Assembly (NCBI RefSeq): GCF_010548245.1
Contig: NZ_JAAGLR010001122.1
Coordinates: 1 to 64,000, forward strand
From: Streptomyces sp. SID11385
GTDB taxonomy: Bacteria; Actinomycetota; Actinomycetes; Streptomycetales; Streptomycetaceae
DNA: 64,000 bases
Direction: 5' to 3'
The notes under the pieces were generated by a model that did no database searches, was not told where the DNA came from, and saw nothing but the letters and a program-made list of their open reading frames with translations. Positions 43,559 through 52,003 of the stretch are shown piece by piece (the first letter of the stretch is position 1; each line of letters starts with the position of its first letter). The position numbers and the translations under genes were made by a program.

Positions 43559-44551
43559 ATGACATACGCGGTGCGAGCGGAGGGACTGCGGAAACGCTAC
43601 GGCGCTGTGACCGCCCTCGACGGTGTCGATCTTGAGGTGTCGCAGGGCACCGTGCTGGGCCTGCTCGGCCCCAACGGGGCGGGCAAGACGACCACCATCC
43701 GGATCCTGTCCACCCTGCTGCGCCCGGACTCCGGGAGGGCGTCCGTCGGCGGCTTCGACGTCGTCCGCCAGGCCGACCAGGTGCGCCGGCTGATCGCGCT
43801 GACCGGTCAGTACGCGGCCCTGGACGAACACCTGACCGGCGCCGAGAACCTTGAACTCTTCGGCAAGCTGCTGGAACTGGGTAAGCGGGAGGCTCGGCGC
43901 CGGGCGGCGGGGCTGCTGGCGGACTTCGGTCTGGAGGAGGCCGCCGACCGCCCGGCGAAGACCTACTCGGGCGGGATGCGCCGCCGCCTCGACCTGGCAG
44001 CCGGTCTGGTCGGCCGGCCCAGCGTGCTCTTCCTCGACGAGCCCACCACCGGCCTGGACCCGGAGAGCCGGCTGGCGCTGTGGCAGGCCGTCCGGCGGCT
44101 GGTCACCGAGGGGATGACGGTGGTGCTCACCACCCAGTACATGGAGGAGGCGGACCAGCTCGCGGACGACCTCGTCGTGGTCGCGGGCGGCGCCGTCGCG
44201 GCCCGTGGCACGGCTGCGGCGCTCAAGGCGAAGGTGGGTGACCGCACCCTCGTCCTACGCCCCGAACGGCCCGGGAAGCTGAACGAGTTGCTGGTGGCGG
44301 CCGCGCAGGCGGCGCCCGCCGCTCGCACCGAGGGCGAGGAGCGGGTCGTGATCCCGTCCGCCGACGGCGCCCTGATGAATGCGGTGCTCGACCGGGTCAC
44401 CGAGGCCGGCCTGACGCTGGACGAGGCGGAGTTCCGCAGGCCCAGCCTGGACGAGGTCTTCCTCGCAGTGGTCGGCCGGACCGTCGGTCAGGCGCAGCAG
44501 GACACGGAAGCGACCAGGCGCGACACGGAGCCGGAGGTGGACGCAGCATGA
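43559..44551 (+). CDS. ABC exporter ATPase (DrrA-like)
   Basis: 330 residues. Walker A LLGPNGAGKTTTIRIL (about 35), Q-loop TGQYAALDEHLTG, signature YSGGMRRRLDLAAGL (about 140), Walker B VLFLDEPTTGLDPESRL, switch His replaced by the TTQYMEEADQL region typical of drug-resistance DrrA proteins, and a C-terminal regulatory tail (about 230-330). Energises export of the glycosylated product and so gives self-resistance. The stop overlaps the permease ATG (ATGA). Confidence 0.95.
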   Translation: MTYAVRAEGLRKRYGAVTALDGVDLEVSQGTVLGLLGPNGAGKTTTIRILSTLLRPDSGRASVGGFDVVRQADQVRRLIALTGQYAALDEHLTGAENLELFGKLLELGKREARRRAAGLLADFGLEEAADRPAKTYSGGMRRRLDLAAGLVGRPSVLFLDEPTTGLDPESRLALWQAVRRLVTEGMTVVLTTQYMEEADQLADDLVVVAGGAVAARGTAAALKAKVGDRTLVLRPERPGKLNELLVAAAQAAPAARTEGEERVVIPSADGALMNAVLDRVTEAGLTLDEAEFRRPSLDEVFLAVVGRTVGQAQQDTEATRRDTEPEVDAA

Positions 44552-45390
44552 ACGCGACAACGGAGGAAACCGGGACGCCCCGCACGAGGCCCGAGGCGCT
44601 GCCCCTGCACGCCGAGGCCCGGCGGATGACCCCGGCCCGGCTCGTCCGGCACACCGGGGCGCTGACCTGGCGGCTCCTGGTCCAGCTCAAGCACAACCCG
44701 GAACCGCTGTTCCTGCTCGGTGCGCAGCCGATCCTCTTCCTGGTGCTGATCACCTACATCTACGGCGGGCAGTTCGCCGGATCGACCGGCGCCTACCTTC
44801 AGTACGCGCTGCCCGGCGTGATGGTCTACAACGCCGTGTTCGCCACGATGAGTTCGGCGCCCTCCCTCTTCGCCGACATCGGCGGCGGCGTCTTCGACCG
44901 CTTCCGGAGCATGCCGATCGCCCGTTCCGCCCCGCTGATCGCCCGGGTCCTCGCCGACCTGATGCTGCAGGCCATCGCGCTGGTCTTCCTTCTGGCCGTC
45001 GGCTTCGCCATGGGCTTCCGTATCGAGACCGGCGTGCTCCACCTCCTCTGCGGGGTTGTGCTGATCGCGCTGTTCTCCGTCGCGCTGGCCTGGCTCCCGA
45101 TGCTGTTGGCGCTGAGCATCAAGTCGGGCGACAGCGTCCAGATGATCCTGTTCGTCACGACCTTCCCGCTCAGCTTCATCAGCGGCGCGTTCGCCAGGGT
45201 GGACACCATGCCCGGCTGGCTCCAAGCCCTGGTCAAGGTCAACCCGGTGACGTGGCTGGCGCAGGCGGAGCGCGCCCTGCTGACCGGCGGCCCGGTCTTC
45301 CGCCCGGTCCTCTACACCCTGGTCTGCGCTGTCCTCCTCGCCGCGGTCTTCGCTCCCCTCGCCGTCCGCGCCTTCCGCCGCCGCGATTGA
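44548..45390 (+). CDS. ABC exporter permease (DrrB-like, ABC-2 type)
   Basis: 280 residues with about six membrane segments: FLLGAQPILFLVLITYIYGG (about 55), LPGVMVYNAVFATM, LMLQAIALVFLLAVGFAMGF, LLCGVVLIALFSVALAWLPM, MILFVTTFPLSFISGAF and the C-terminal VLYTLVCAVLLAAVFAPLAV. ABC-2 permease motif around FDRFRSMPIARSAPL. It pairs with the upstream ATPase through a 4-nt stop-start overlap. Exports the antibiotic. Confidence 0.94.
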   Translation: MNATTEETGTPRTRPEALPLHAEARRMTPARLVRHTGALTWRLLVQLKHNPEPLFLLGAQPILFLVLITYIYGGQFAGSTGAYLQYALPGVMVYNAVFATMSSAPSLFADIGGGVFDRFRSMPIARSAPLIARVLADLMLQAIALVFLLAVGFAMGFRIETGVLHLLCGVVLIALFSVALAWLPMLLALSIKSGDSVQMILFVTTFPLSFISGAFARVDTMPGWLQALVKVNPVTWLAQAERALLTGGPVFRPVLYTLVCAVLLAAVFAPLAVRAFRRRD

Positions 45391-45532
45391 GCGGGCCGAG
45401 GCATCCGGCCACCCGCCGAGGCCCGGCCGCCCGTCCCGTTCGCCGATGAGCCGCCGCCCCGCCGCATCCGGTCCCCTCCCCCGCACCGGGACCGTCCGCG
45501 GCGGGGCGGCCGTGTGCGTCACCTCCGTCCGG

Positions 45533-45550
45533 GTTCAAGCGGTTTCCAGC
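45533..45550 (+). promoter_or_regulatory. possible SARP site before the NRPS operon
   Basis: TTCAAGC (45534-45540) and TTCCAGC (45544-45550) match the heptamer consensus but are 10 rather than 11 bp apart. A weaker CTCCGTC lies 11 bp before the first. The site ends 52 bp before the NRPS ATG. Confidence 0.4.
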
Positions 45551-45602
45551 CAGGGCGCGCGAGTGTCGTCGCCGACAGCGGACGCGGAGGCGGGAAGGGC
45601 AG

Positions 45603-48600
45603 ATGACTGGAACCGGAACCGACGCGGGTGCCCCCCGGGGCGACACCGTCCACGGGTTGTTCGCCTCGTGCGCCGAGCGGTGGCCGAGCGCCGTCGCCGT
45701 GGTGCACGGGGAGCGCAGGGTCTCCTACGCGGAATTGGAGGCGGCCGCCGAGGATTTCGCGGCCGGGCTGGAGGAGGCCGGGGTAGGGCCCGGGGACCGG
45801 GTGCCGGTGCTCATGCCGCGTACCGTCGAGTTCCTCGTCGTGCTGCTCGCGGTACTCAAGCGCGGCGCGGCGTACGCGGCTTTGGACGTGCGCTGGCCGC
45901 GGTCGAGGATCGAGGAACTGCTCGCCCGGCTGGACGCCCCGCTGCTGGTGACCTCGGAGGACGGCGGCTGGGCGGTACCGGCCGTCTCCGCGCCGGTGCC
46001 GGGCGGGCACGCCGGGCGGCGGACCACCCCGATCGAGGTCCGGGCGGACGACCCCTGCGCCGTGTTCTTCACCTCGGGCTCCTCGGGCCGGCCGAAGGCT
46101 GCCGTCTCCCCCCACAGCGGAACGGTCAGGCTGTTCGCGGACTGCGACTTCGCCGATCTGGGCCCCGGCAACGCCATGCCGCAGCTCGCTCCCGTCCCCT
46201 GGGACGGCTTCACCCTGGACTGCTGGAGCGTGCTGCTCAACGGCGGGACCTCGGTCTTCGTCGACGAGTTGCTGGTCCCGCGCACCCTGCGCGAACTGAT
46301 CGCCCGCGAGGGCGTGACGGGGATCTTCCTCACCCGGTCCGTCTTCGACCTGATCATGGACGAGGACGCGGACGCGTTCACCGGTCTGAAGTGGTTGCTC
46401 ACAGGAGGCGAGGCGGCGTCCTCCGCGACCATGCGCCGCTTCCTGGAACGCCATCCGGGCACCGTGCTGCGCAATGTCTACGGTCCGGTGGAGTGCACCG
46501 CACTGGCCACCGAGCGCCGGGTGACCGCCGCCGACTGCGAGGACCCGGGCGGTGTCCCGCTCGGCCGCGCGCTCAACGGCACCTCCGTCCATGTGCTCGA
46601 CGGCCGCCGTGCGTGCGCTCCTGGCGAGGTCGGGGAGATATGCCTGTCGGGAAGCGGCCTCGTGCACGGGTACCTCGGCGACCCCGACGCCACCGCTGCC
46701 GCCTTCGAGGAGCTGGAACTGGACGGCGCGGTGCGCCGGATCTACCGCACCGGGGACCGCGGTCGGCTCTCCGCCCAGGGGGTGCTGCACTTCGCCGGGC
46801 GCGCCGACCGGCAGTTCAAGGTGCGGGGCCACCGCATCGAACCGGCCGAGATCGAGCAGGCCGCGCGGCAGGTGGACGGGGTCCGTGAAGCCGTGGCCCT
46901 GCCGATTCCCGCGGCTGGTGGCGGACACGTCGGCACCGTGCTGTTCCACACCCGCACCGGGCCGTCCAGGGAGGACGTGAAGGCGGTGCTGGCGCGCCGG
47001 CTCCCGTCCCATCTCGTCCCCGACAGGGTGGTCGAACTGGAGTCGATGCCCCAGTTGTCCAACGCCAAGACGGATCTGAGAGCGCTGGCGGAACGGGTGC
47101 CGACGCTGTCCGGCAGCGGCACTGCGGCCGGAAGCGGTGGTGCGGGGGCTGGTGCCGACGCCGGGACGGAGCGGGCGGTCGCGGAGGTCTTCGCCGCGGT
47201 CCTGGGGCTCGAACAGGTGCCGGTCGACGTCCCGTTCATCGAGCTGGGCGGTGACTCCCTGGGGGTGGCGAGGCTCTGCGCGAGGCTGGACGAGCGGCTC
47301 GGCGTGGCCGTTCCCCCTTCGCGGGTCTTCGCCGCGCAGACCGTGTCGCGGCTCGCCGCCTGGCTGGACACGCTGCCCGCGGACACGCCGGAGACCGGAG
47401 CGGCGGACGTGCGGCGGGTGCCGCTCCCGACGCACCAGGCCCTTTACCTCTGGGAGGGGGTCCATCCCGACGCCGATGTCGCCTACACCTGCCCGATGGC
47501 GTGGGAGATCGACGGGGACCTGGACATCGACGCGCTGACCGCGGCACTGCTGGACGTCCAGGAACGCCACGAAGCCCTGCGCTCCCGGTACCTCCGTGAG
47601 GAGGGGCCGGTGGCGGAGGTGCTGTCCGAGGCGCCCGCCCCGGAATTCTATTTGCTGCCTCGGGCGGCGGACGGGAAAAGCGCCAGGGCCGCCTTGGAGG
47701 ATGTGCTGTTCACCCCGCTCTCCCTCGCCCGGGGCCGCATCTGGCGCTGCGCCGCCGTCCCGCTGCCGGACGGGCGTGGGCACCTGTTCGGCCTCGTCGT
47801 GCACCACGTGGCGTTCGACCAGGGGGCGGAGTCGGTGCTGGCCGGCGACCTCGGCACCGCTTACGCGGCCCGGCGAACCGGTGCCGCACCGCACTTCGCC
47901 TCGCCTGCCGTGACGCTCGCTGAGCTGGCACAGGAGTACCGGCGGCGGGAGGCCCTCGTCGATCGATCGACGCAACTTGCTTACTGGGACCAGGAGTTGG
48001 CCGACCTTCCGGAACTCAATCTGCCGCAGCGGCTGGAGAGCGACGCGGTGGTCGGGCCGCGCGCGTCCCTCGTACGCGAGGTGGACGCGGCCGACCTGGC
48101 TCAGTGGGAGGCGGACGCCCGGCGCCGTGGATCGACCCGGCTGGCCTTCCTGGCCACCGCCTTCGGCGAGGTGCTCGCCGCACTGTCCGGTTGCCCGGAC
48201 TTCGCCGTACTGGTTCCGGTGAGCCGGCGGAACAGCCGCGCCGATGCCACGGTCGCCTGCCGGGTGGACACCATGTGCCTGCGGCTGCGGCTCGCCGGGC
48301 AGGAGCCGCTCGAACAGGTCGGCGCTGCCGTCCGCGAGGCCCTCGCCGCTCAGGACGTGCCGTTCACGGAGGCGGCCCGCAGCCTGTTCGCCTCCGGTCG
48401 GCATCACACCGTACTCGACCTGCCGGTGCTGATGATCGAGGACGAGCCGCTGCCGCGGCTGTCGCTGGAGAGCTGCCGCACCACCTTCTTCCGGCCGGAC
48501 AACCCCACCACCATGACCCAACTGGAGCTGCGCGTCTGCCGGGCCGAGGGCGGCGGCCTCCAGGTGGTCTGCACCGTGTGGACCGACCGGTTCACCGCTG

Positions 48601-48683
48601 ATTTCGCCGCCGAGGTGGCCGACCGGTTCATCGGTGTCCTGCGCCGAGGGCCTGCCGCCCTGCGGCGCCCTGAACGACCATGA
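45603..48683 (+). CDS. A-PCP-C non-ribosomal peptide synthetase
   Basis: 1026 residues in an unusual order. Adenylation about 15-500 (FFTSGSSGRPKAAVSPH, VYGPVECT, YRTGDRGRL, GRADRQFKVRGHRIEP, A10 Lys in SNAKTDLRAL); carrier about 520-595 with Ser in ELGGDSLGVARL; condensation about 605-1020 with HHxxxD in VVHHVAFDQG. My by-eye specificity residues read D-G-L-F-L-G-V-A-L-K, nearest to the published isoleucine code (DGFFLGVVYK). With C last, the enzyme should pass its own aminoacyl group to a free acceptor such as a sugar or aglycone. First gene of the operon with an SDR, GT-6 and GT-7. No MbtH-like protein seen. Confidence 0.92.
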   Translation: MTGTGTDAGAPRGDTVHGLFASCAERWPSAVAVVHGERRVSYAELEAAAEDFAAGLEEAGVGPGDRVPVLMPRTVEFLVVLLAVLKRGAAYAALDVRWPRSRIEELLARLDAPLLVTSEDGGWAVPAVSAPVPGGHAGRRTTPIEVRADDPCAVFFTSGSSGRPKAAVSPHSGTVRLFADCDFADLGPGNAMPQLAPVPWDGFTLDCWSVLLNGGTSVFVDELLVPRTLRELIAREGVTGIFLTRSVFDLIMDEDADAFTGLKWLLTGGEAASSATMRRFLERHPGTVLRNVYGPVECTALATERRVTAADCEDPGGVPLGRALNGTSVHVLDGRRACAPGEVGEICLSGSGLVHGYLGDPDATAAAFEELELDGAVRRIYRTGDRGRLSAQGVLHFAGRADRQFKVRGHRIEPAEIEQAARQVDGVREAVALPIPAAGGGHVGTVLFHTRTGPSREDVKAVLARRLPSHLVPDRVVELESMPQLSNAKTDLRALAERVPTLSGSGTAAGSGGAGAGADAGTERAVAEVFAAVLGLEQVPVDVPFIELGGDSLGVARLCARLDERLGVAVPPSRVFAAQTVSRLAAWLDTLPADTPETGAADVRRVPLPTHQALYLWEGVHPDADVAYTCPMAWEIDGDLDIDALTAALLDVQERHEALRSRYLREEGPVAEVLSEAPAPEFYLLPRAADGKSARAALEDVLFTPLSLARGRIWRCAAVPLPDGRGHLFGLVVHHVAFDQGAESVLAGDLGTAYAARRTGAAPHFASPAVTLAELAQEYRRREALVDRSTQLAYWDQELADLPELNLPQRLESDAVVGPRASLVREVDAADLAQWEADARRRGSTRLAFLATAFGEVLAALSGCPDFAVLVPVSRRNSRADATVACRVDTMCLRLRLAGQEPLEQVGAAVREALAAQDVPFTEAARSLFASGRHHTVLDLPVLMIEDEPLPRLSLESCRTTFFRPDNPTTMTQLELRVCRAEGGGLQVVCTVWTDRFTADFAAEVADRFIGVLRRGPAALRRPERP

Positions 48684-48694
48684 GAGGGACGCAC

Positions 48695-49447
48695 ATGGGA
48701 AAAATGGATGGAAGGGTCGTACTCGTCTCCGGCGGAGCCAGGGGGCAAGGGGCCGAGCACGCCCGGCTGCTGGTGGCCGAGGGCGCCCGCGTCGTCCTCG
48801 GCGACCTCCTCGACGAGGAGGGCAGGGCGGTCGCCGAGGAACTGGGCGAGCACGCCCGGTTCTGCCACCTCGATGTCCGTCTGCCGCAGGAGTGGGCGCG
48901 GGCGGTGGAGACGGCGCGCGAGGCCTTCGGCGCACTCGACGGCCTCGTCAACAACGCCGGTGTGCTGTCCATCGGCTACGCCGCCGAGATGCCGGTCGAG
49001 GAGTTCCGGCACACCGTTGAGGTCAACCAGGTCGGGACTTTCCTGGGCATGCAAGCCGTCGTCCCCTCGCTGCGCGCGGCCGGCGGGGGAACCATCGTGA
49101 ACGTCTCCTCCACGGCGGGACTGTCCGGGGACCGCGGCCTGATCGCCTACAGCGCGAGCAAGTTCGCCGTCAACGGCATGACCAGGGTCGCGGCCATGGA
49201 GCTGGGTCCCGACCGGATACGGGTGAACTCCGTGTGCCCGGGGGTCATCGCCAGCGACATGACCGAGGGCTTCCGCTCCGACATGATGAGCGCGCTCGCC
49301 GCCCAGCTCCCCCTCGGCCGCTTCGGTTCCGCCGACGAGGTATCCCGTTTGGTGCTCTTCCTCGCCTCGGACGACTCCTCCTACGTCACCGGCACCGAGC
49401 TGGTCGCGGACGGTGGCCGGCTCGCCGGAATCCTGCCGCCCCGATGA
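48695..49447 (+). CDS. short-chain dehydrogenase/reductase (hydroxysteroid-dehydrogenase-like)
   Basis: 250-residue SDR: SGGARGQGAEHARLL loop, NNAGVLSIG, catalytic Ser in VNVSSTAGLSG and Tyr/Lys in AYSASKFAVNG, C-terminal YVTGTELVADGG. The ATG at 48695 is chosen because GAGAGGG lies 6 nt upstream; an ATG at 48680 would overlap the NRPS stop. Its place directly after the NRPS suggests it modifies the amino-acid-derived group or its acceptor, for example oxidising an alcohol. Unproven. Confidence 0.85.
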   Translation: MGKMDGRVVLVSGGARGQGAEHARLLVAEGARVVLGDLLDEEGRAVAEELGEHARFCHLDVRLPQEWARAVETAREAFGALDGLVNNAGVLSIGYAAEMPVEEFRHTVEVNQVGTFLGMQAVVPSLRAAGGGTIVNVSSTAGLSGDRGLIAYSASKFAVNGMTRVAAMELGPDRIRVNSVCPGVIASDMTEGFRSDMMSALAAQLPLGRFGSADEVSRLVLFLASDDSSYVTGTELVADGGRLAGILPPR

Positions 49448-49482
49448 GCGCACCACACACCCCCGACACCAGGAGAGGTCCC

Positions 49483-50676
49483 ATGCGGGTCCTGATCATG
49501 GCAACTCCGGCGCCCAGCCACTTCACCCCGATGGTGCCGCTGGCCTGGGCACTTCGCGCCGCCGGTCACGAAGTGCTGGTCATGGGCCAGCCGGACATCA
49601 CCGAGCCCGCCGTCACCGCCGGCCTGCCCGCCGTCACCGTGGGAGAGCGCTACGACGCCAACGAAGTGATCGCCTCCAAGCTGGCAGCGGGCAGGCGGCC
49701 GAACCAGAGCGGAAGCGCCCAGGCCGGGCCCGCCAACCCACTGCTTCTCGCCCAGCCCTGGCTGATCCACGCCAAGTACCTGACCCAGCAGTACCTCGCG
49801 CTCGCCCGGGAGTGGCAGCCGGACCTGATCCTCAGCGACCCGCTGGAGTTCAGCGCGGCCGGTATCGGCGGCATCCTCGGCGTCCCCGTCGTCCATCATC
49901 GCTGGGACATCGAACCGCCGGGTGACACCCCGCTGGAGCTGGCGCGCAAGGTACTGGGGGGCCGGATGGCGGCGGCGGGTCTGGACGGCGACATCCCGGA
50001 TCCCGCACTGGTACTTGACTGCGCTCCCCGCAGCATCCGGGGCGCCTTGCCGGACGCCTCAGCGCCGGACCCGGCGCGCTCGCTGCGCTACGTCCCCTAC
50101 AACGGCACCGGCACCGTACCCGCCTGGGCCTCCGAGCGGGTCCGGAAGCGGCGGGCGGTGGTCAGCCTCGGCAGCCTGACAGCGGCGCTGAACGGCGTCC
50201 CGCTGTTCCGCAGTGTGGTGGACGGGCTGGAGAAGCTTCCGGACACGGAGATCGTCGTCACGCTCCCGGCCCGCCACCGGGAGGCGCTCGGCCCCGTGGG
50301 GGCGGACACCCGGGTGGTCGACCCCACTCCGCTCAACCTCTTCCTCGGCTCCTGCGACCTGCTGGTCCACCACGGCGGCACCGGCAGCTCGCTGACGGCC
50401 TGCGCCTTCGGTGTACCGCAGGTGGTGCTGCCGCAGATCGGCAACGAGTCGGTGTGGGCGGCCGGTCTCGCCGATGCGGGAGTGGCCCTCGCCGTCGTCG
50501 ATCCCGACGCCCAGGACGATCCGGGGCGGGTGCACGAGGCCGCGCGAGCCGTGCTCGGCGAACCCGGGTTCGCCGAGCGGGCCCGCGCCGTGGCCGAGGA
50601 GATCGCCGCCCTCCCCTCCCCCGCGGACGTGGTGGCCGACCTCGAAGCGCTCCTCGTTCCAGCGGAAGGGAGGTGA
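49483..50676 (+). CDS. glycosyltransferase GT-6
   Basis: 397-residue GT-B glycosyltransferase. RVLIMATPAPSHFTPMVPLAWALRAAGHEVLVMG at the start, LRYVPYNGTGTVPAW in the linker (about 202), and an intact donor loop DLLVHHGGTGSSLTACAFGVPQVVLP. The ATG at 49483 follows AGGAGAGG; an upstream ATG at 49444 overlaps the SDR stop but lacks a ribosome site. Overlapping frames join it to GT-7, and the two share similar openings (APSH--MVPLAWA), so they are probably tandem duplicates. Confidence 0.93.
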   Translation: MRVLIMATPAPSHFTPMVPLAWALRAAGHEVLVMGQPDITEPAVTAGLPAVTVGERYDANEVIASKLAAGRRPNQSGSAQAGPANPLLLAQPWLIHAKYLTQQYLALAREWQPDLILSDPLEFSAAGIGGILGVPVVHHRWDIEPPGDTPLELARKVLGGRMAAAGLDGDIPDPALVLDCAPRSIRGALPDASAPDPARSLRYVPYNGTGTVPAWASERVRKRRAVVSLGSLTAALNGVPLFRSVVDGLEKLPDTEIVVTLPARHREALGPVGADTRVVDPTPLNLFLGSCDLLVHHGGTGSSLTACAFGVPQVVLPQIGNESVWAAGLADAGVALAVVDPDAQDDPGRVHEAARAVLGEPGFAERARAVAEEIAALPSPADVVADLEALLVPAEGR

Positions 50677-50681
50677 CCCCG

Positions 50682-51902
50682 GTGCGCGTTCTTCTGGTGG
50701 CGCTGGCCCCGAGCCATCTGCTGTGCATGGTGCCGCTGGCGTGGGCGGCCCGTGCCGCCGGGCACGAGGTCGCCGTCGCCGGCAGGGAGCCGGTCGCCGA
50801 GGCCGCCCGGCGAGCCGGTCTGTGCGCCTTCGAGGTGGCCGAGGCCGGTCCGGAAGCCGCCCCGGCCTCCCCTAACCGGGGAGAGGTACGGGCGGAGCCC
50901 GCGTTCGCGGGGATGGCCGCGCTGCTGAGGCGGCGCGGGGACGGCGCGGTACCGGGCCGCTCGTGGGTGGCCGGCTCACATCCGTGGGAGCGACGGGTCG
51001 TGAGCGTGCTCGACGGGTACCTGGCCGCGGCCCGGAGCTGGCGCACCGACCTGATCCTGTGCGACCCCATCGAGTTCACCGGTCTCGTCGTCGGCGGGAT
51101 GCTGGACGTCCCCGTCGTGGTACAGCGCTGGGGCGGTCCCGACTCGCTCAGCTCGGAGGCGATCTCGCGGGCCGGCACGGTCCTCGGTGACCTGTGCGTC
51201 GAGGCCGGCATCGGCGCGCTCCCGGCCCCGGCCCTGACAGTCGATCCGTGCCCACCCAGCCTCCGTTCGCCCGCTGCCGGGCCCGCGAGCCCCATGCGGT
51301 TCGTTCCCTACAACGGGGCGGGGGCACTGCCGGCGTGGAGCCGCGGACGGGACGCGCGTCGCCGGGTCTGCGTCTCCTTCGGCCTGTTCGGCACGCAGGC
51401 CGCCGTGCACGGGGACGAGTTCGTACGGGGTGGCGGGCTGGCCGGGCGGTACCGGACACTCGCCGCCGCCCTGGCCCGACGCCCGGACGTGGAAACCGTC
51501 TTCTCCGTACCGCAGGAGGTACGGGGCGAGCTGGGAGAGCTGCCGGGCCCGGTACGGGTGGCTCCGTGGATACCGCTCGACGCGGCGCTGCGTGCGGGGG
51601 ACCTGGTGATCCACCACGGCGGCATCGGCACCGCGATGACCGCGTGCGTCCGCGGCGCGGTGCAACTGCTGATGCCGCCCCCGCACCCGGTGTTCCTGGA
51701 CTGCGCGACCTCTCTGGCCGCCCGGGGAGTCGGGCGCACGCTGGACGAAACAGAGCAGGAGGACGCGGAGTCGCTCACCCGGACCGTGCACGAGATGCTG
51801 GACTCCGCGGCAGAGGAGGAGCAGGCCCGGGAGCTCGCCACGGAGATCGCCGAACAGCCGTCTCCGGCCGAGGTGATCGCCGATGTCCTCGGCTGCCTCT
51901 GA
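50682..51902 (+). CDS. glycosyltransferase GT-7
   Basis: 406-residue GT-B glycosyltransferase: RVLLVALAPSHLLCMVPLAWAARAAGHEV, linker MRFVPYNGAGALPAWSRG, donor loop DLVIHHGGIGTAMTACVRGAVQLLMP. The GTG at 50682 is 8 nt after GGAGG; the GTG at 50673 overlapping the GT-6 stop is too close to it. Lacks much of the mid-N-terminal variable loop seen in GT-3 and GT-4 and carries a short Arg/Gly-rich stretch near residue 85. Last gene of the NRPS operon, followed by a hairpin. Confidence 0.92.
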   Translation: MRVLLVALAPSHLLCMVPLAWAARAAGHEVAVAGREPVAEAARRAGLCAFEVAEAGPEAAPASPNRGEVRAEPAFAGMAALLRRRGDGAVPGRSWVAGSHPWERRVVSVLDGYLAAARSWRTDLILCDPIEFTGLVVGGMLDVPVVVQRWGGPDSLSSEAISRAGTVLGDLCVEAGIGALPAPALTVDPCPPSLRSPAAGPASPMRFVPYNGAGALPAWSRGRDARRRVCVSFGLFGTQAAVHGDEFVRGGGLAGRYRTLAAALARRPDVETVFSVPQEVRGELGELPGPVRVAPWIPLDAALRAGDLVIHHGGIGTAMTACVRGAVQLLMPPPHPVFLDCATSLAARGVGRTLDETEQEDAESLTRTVHEMLDSAAEEEQARELATEIAEQPSPAEVIADVLGCL

Positions 51903-51929
51903 GCCGACCGCGGTCGCGCTGTCGCCGAC

Positions 51930-51966
51930 GGGAGCGGGGCACCGGTGCCCGGAGTCCCGCTCTCCC
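51930..51966. terminator. terminator hairpin between convergent GT-7 and PH-domain genes
   Basis: Outer arms GGGAGCGGG (51930-51938) and CCCGCTCTCCC (51956-51966, small bulge) enclose an inner palindrome GCACCGGTGC (51939-51948). Confidence 0.55.
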
Positions 51967-52003
51967 GGCGGATCCGGCTCGACCGGCTCAGGACCCCGCC
52001 CCG

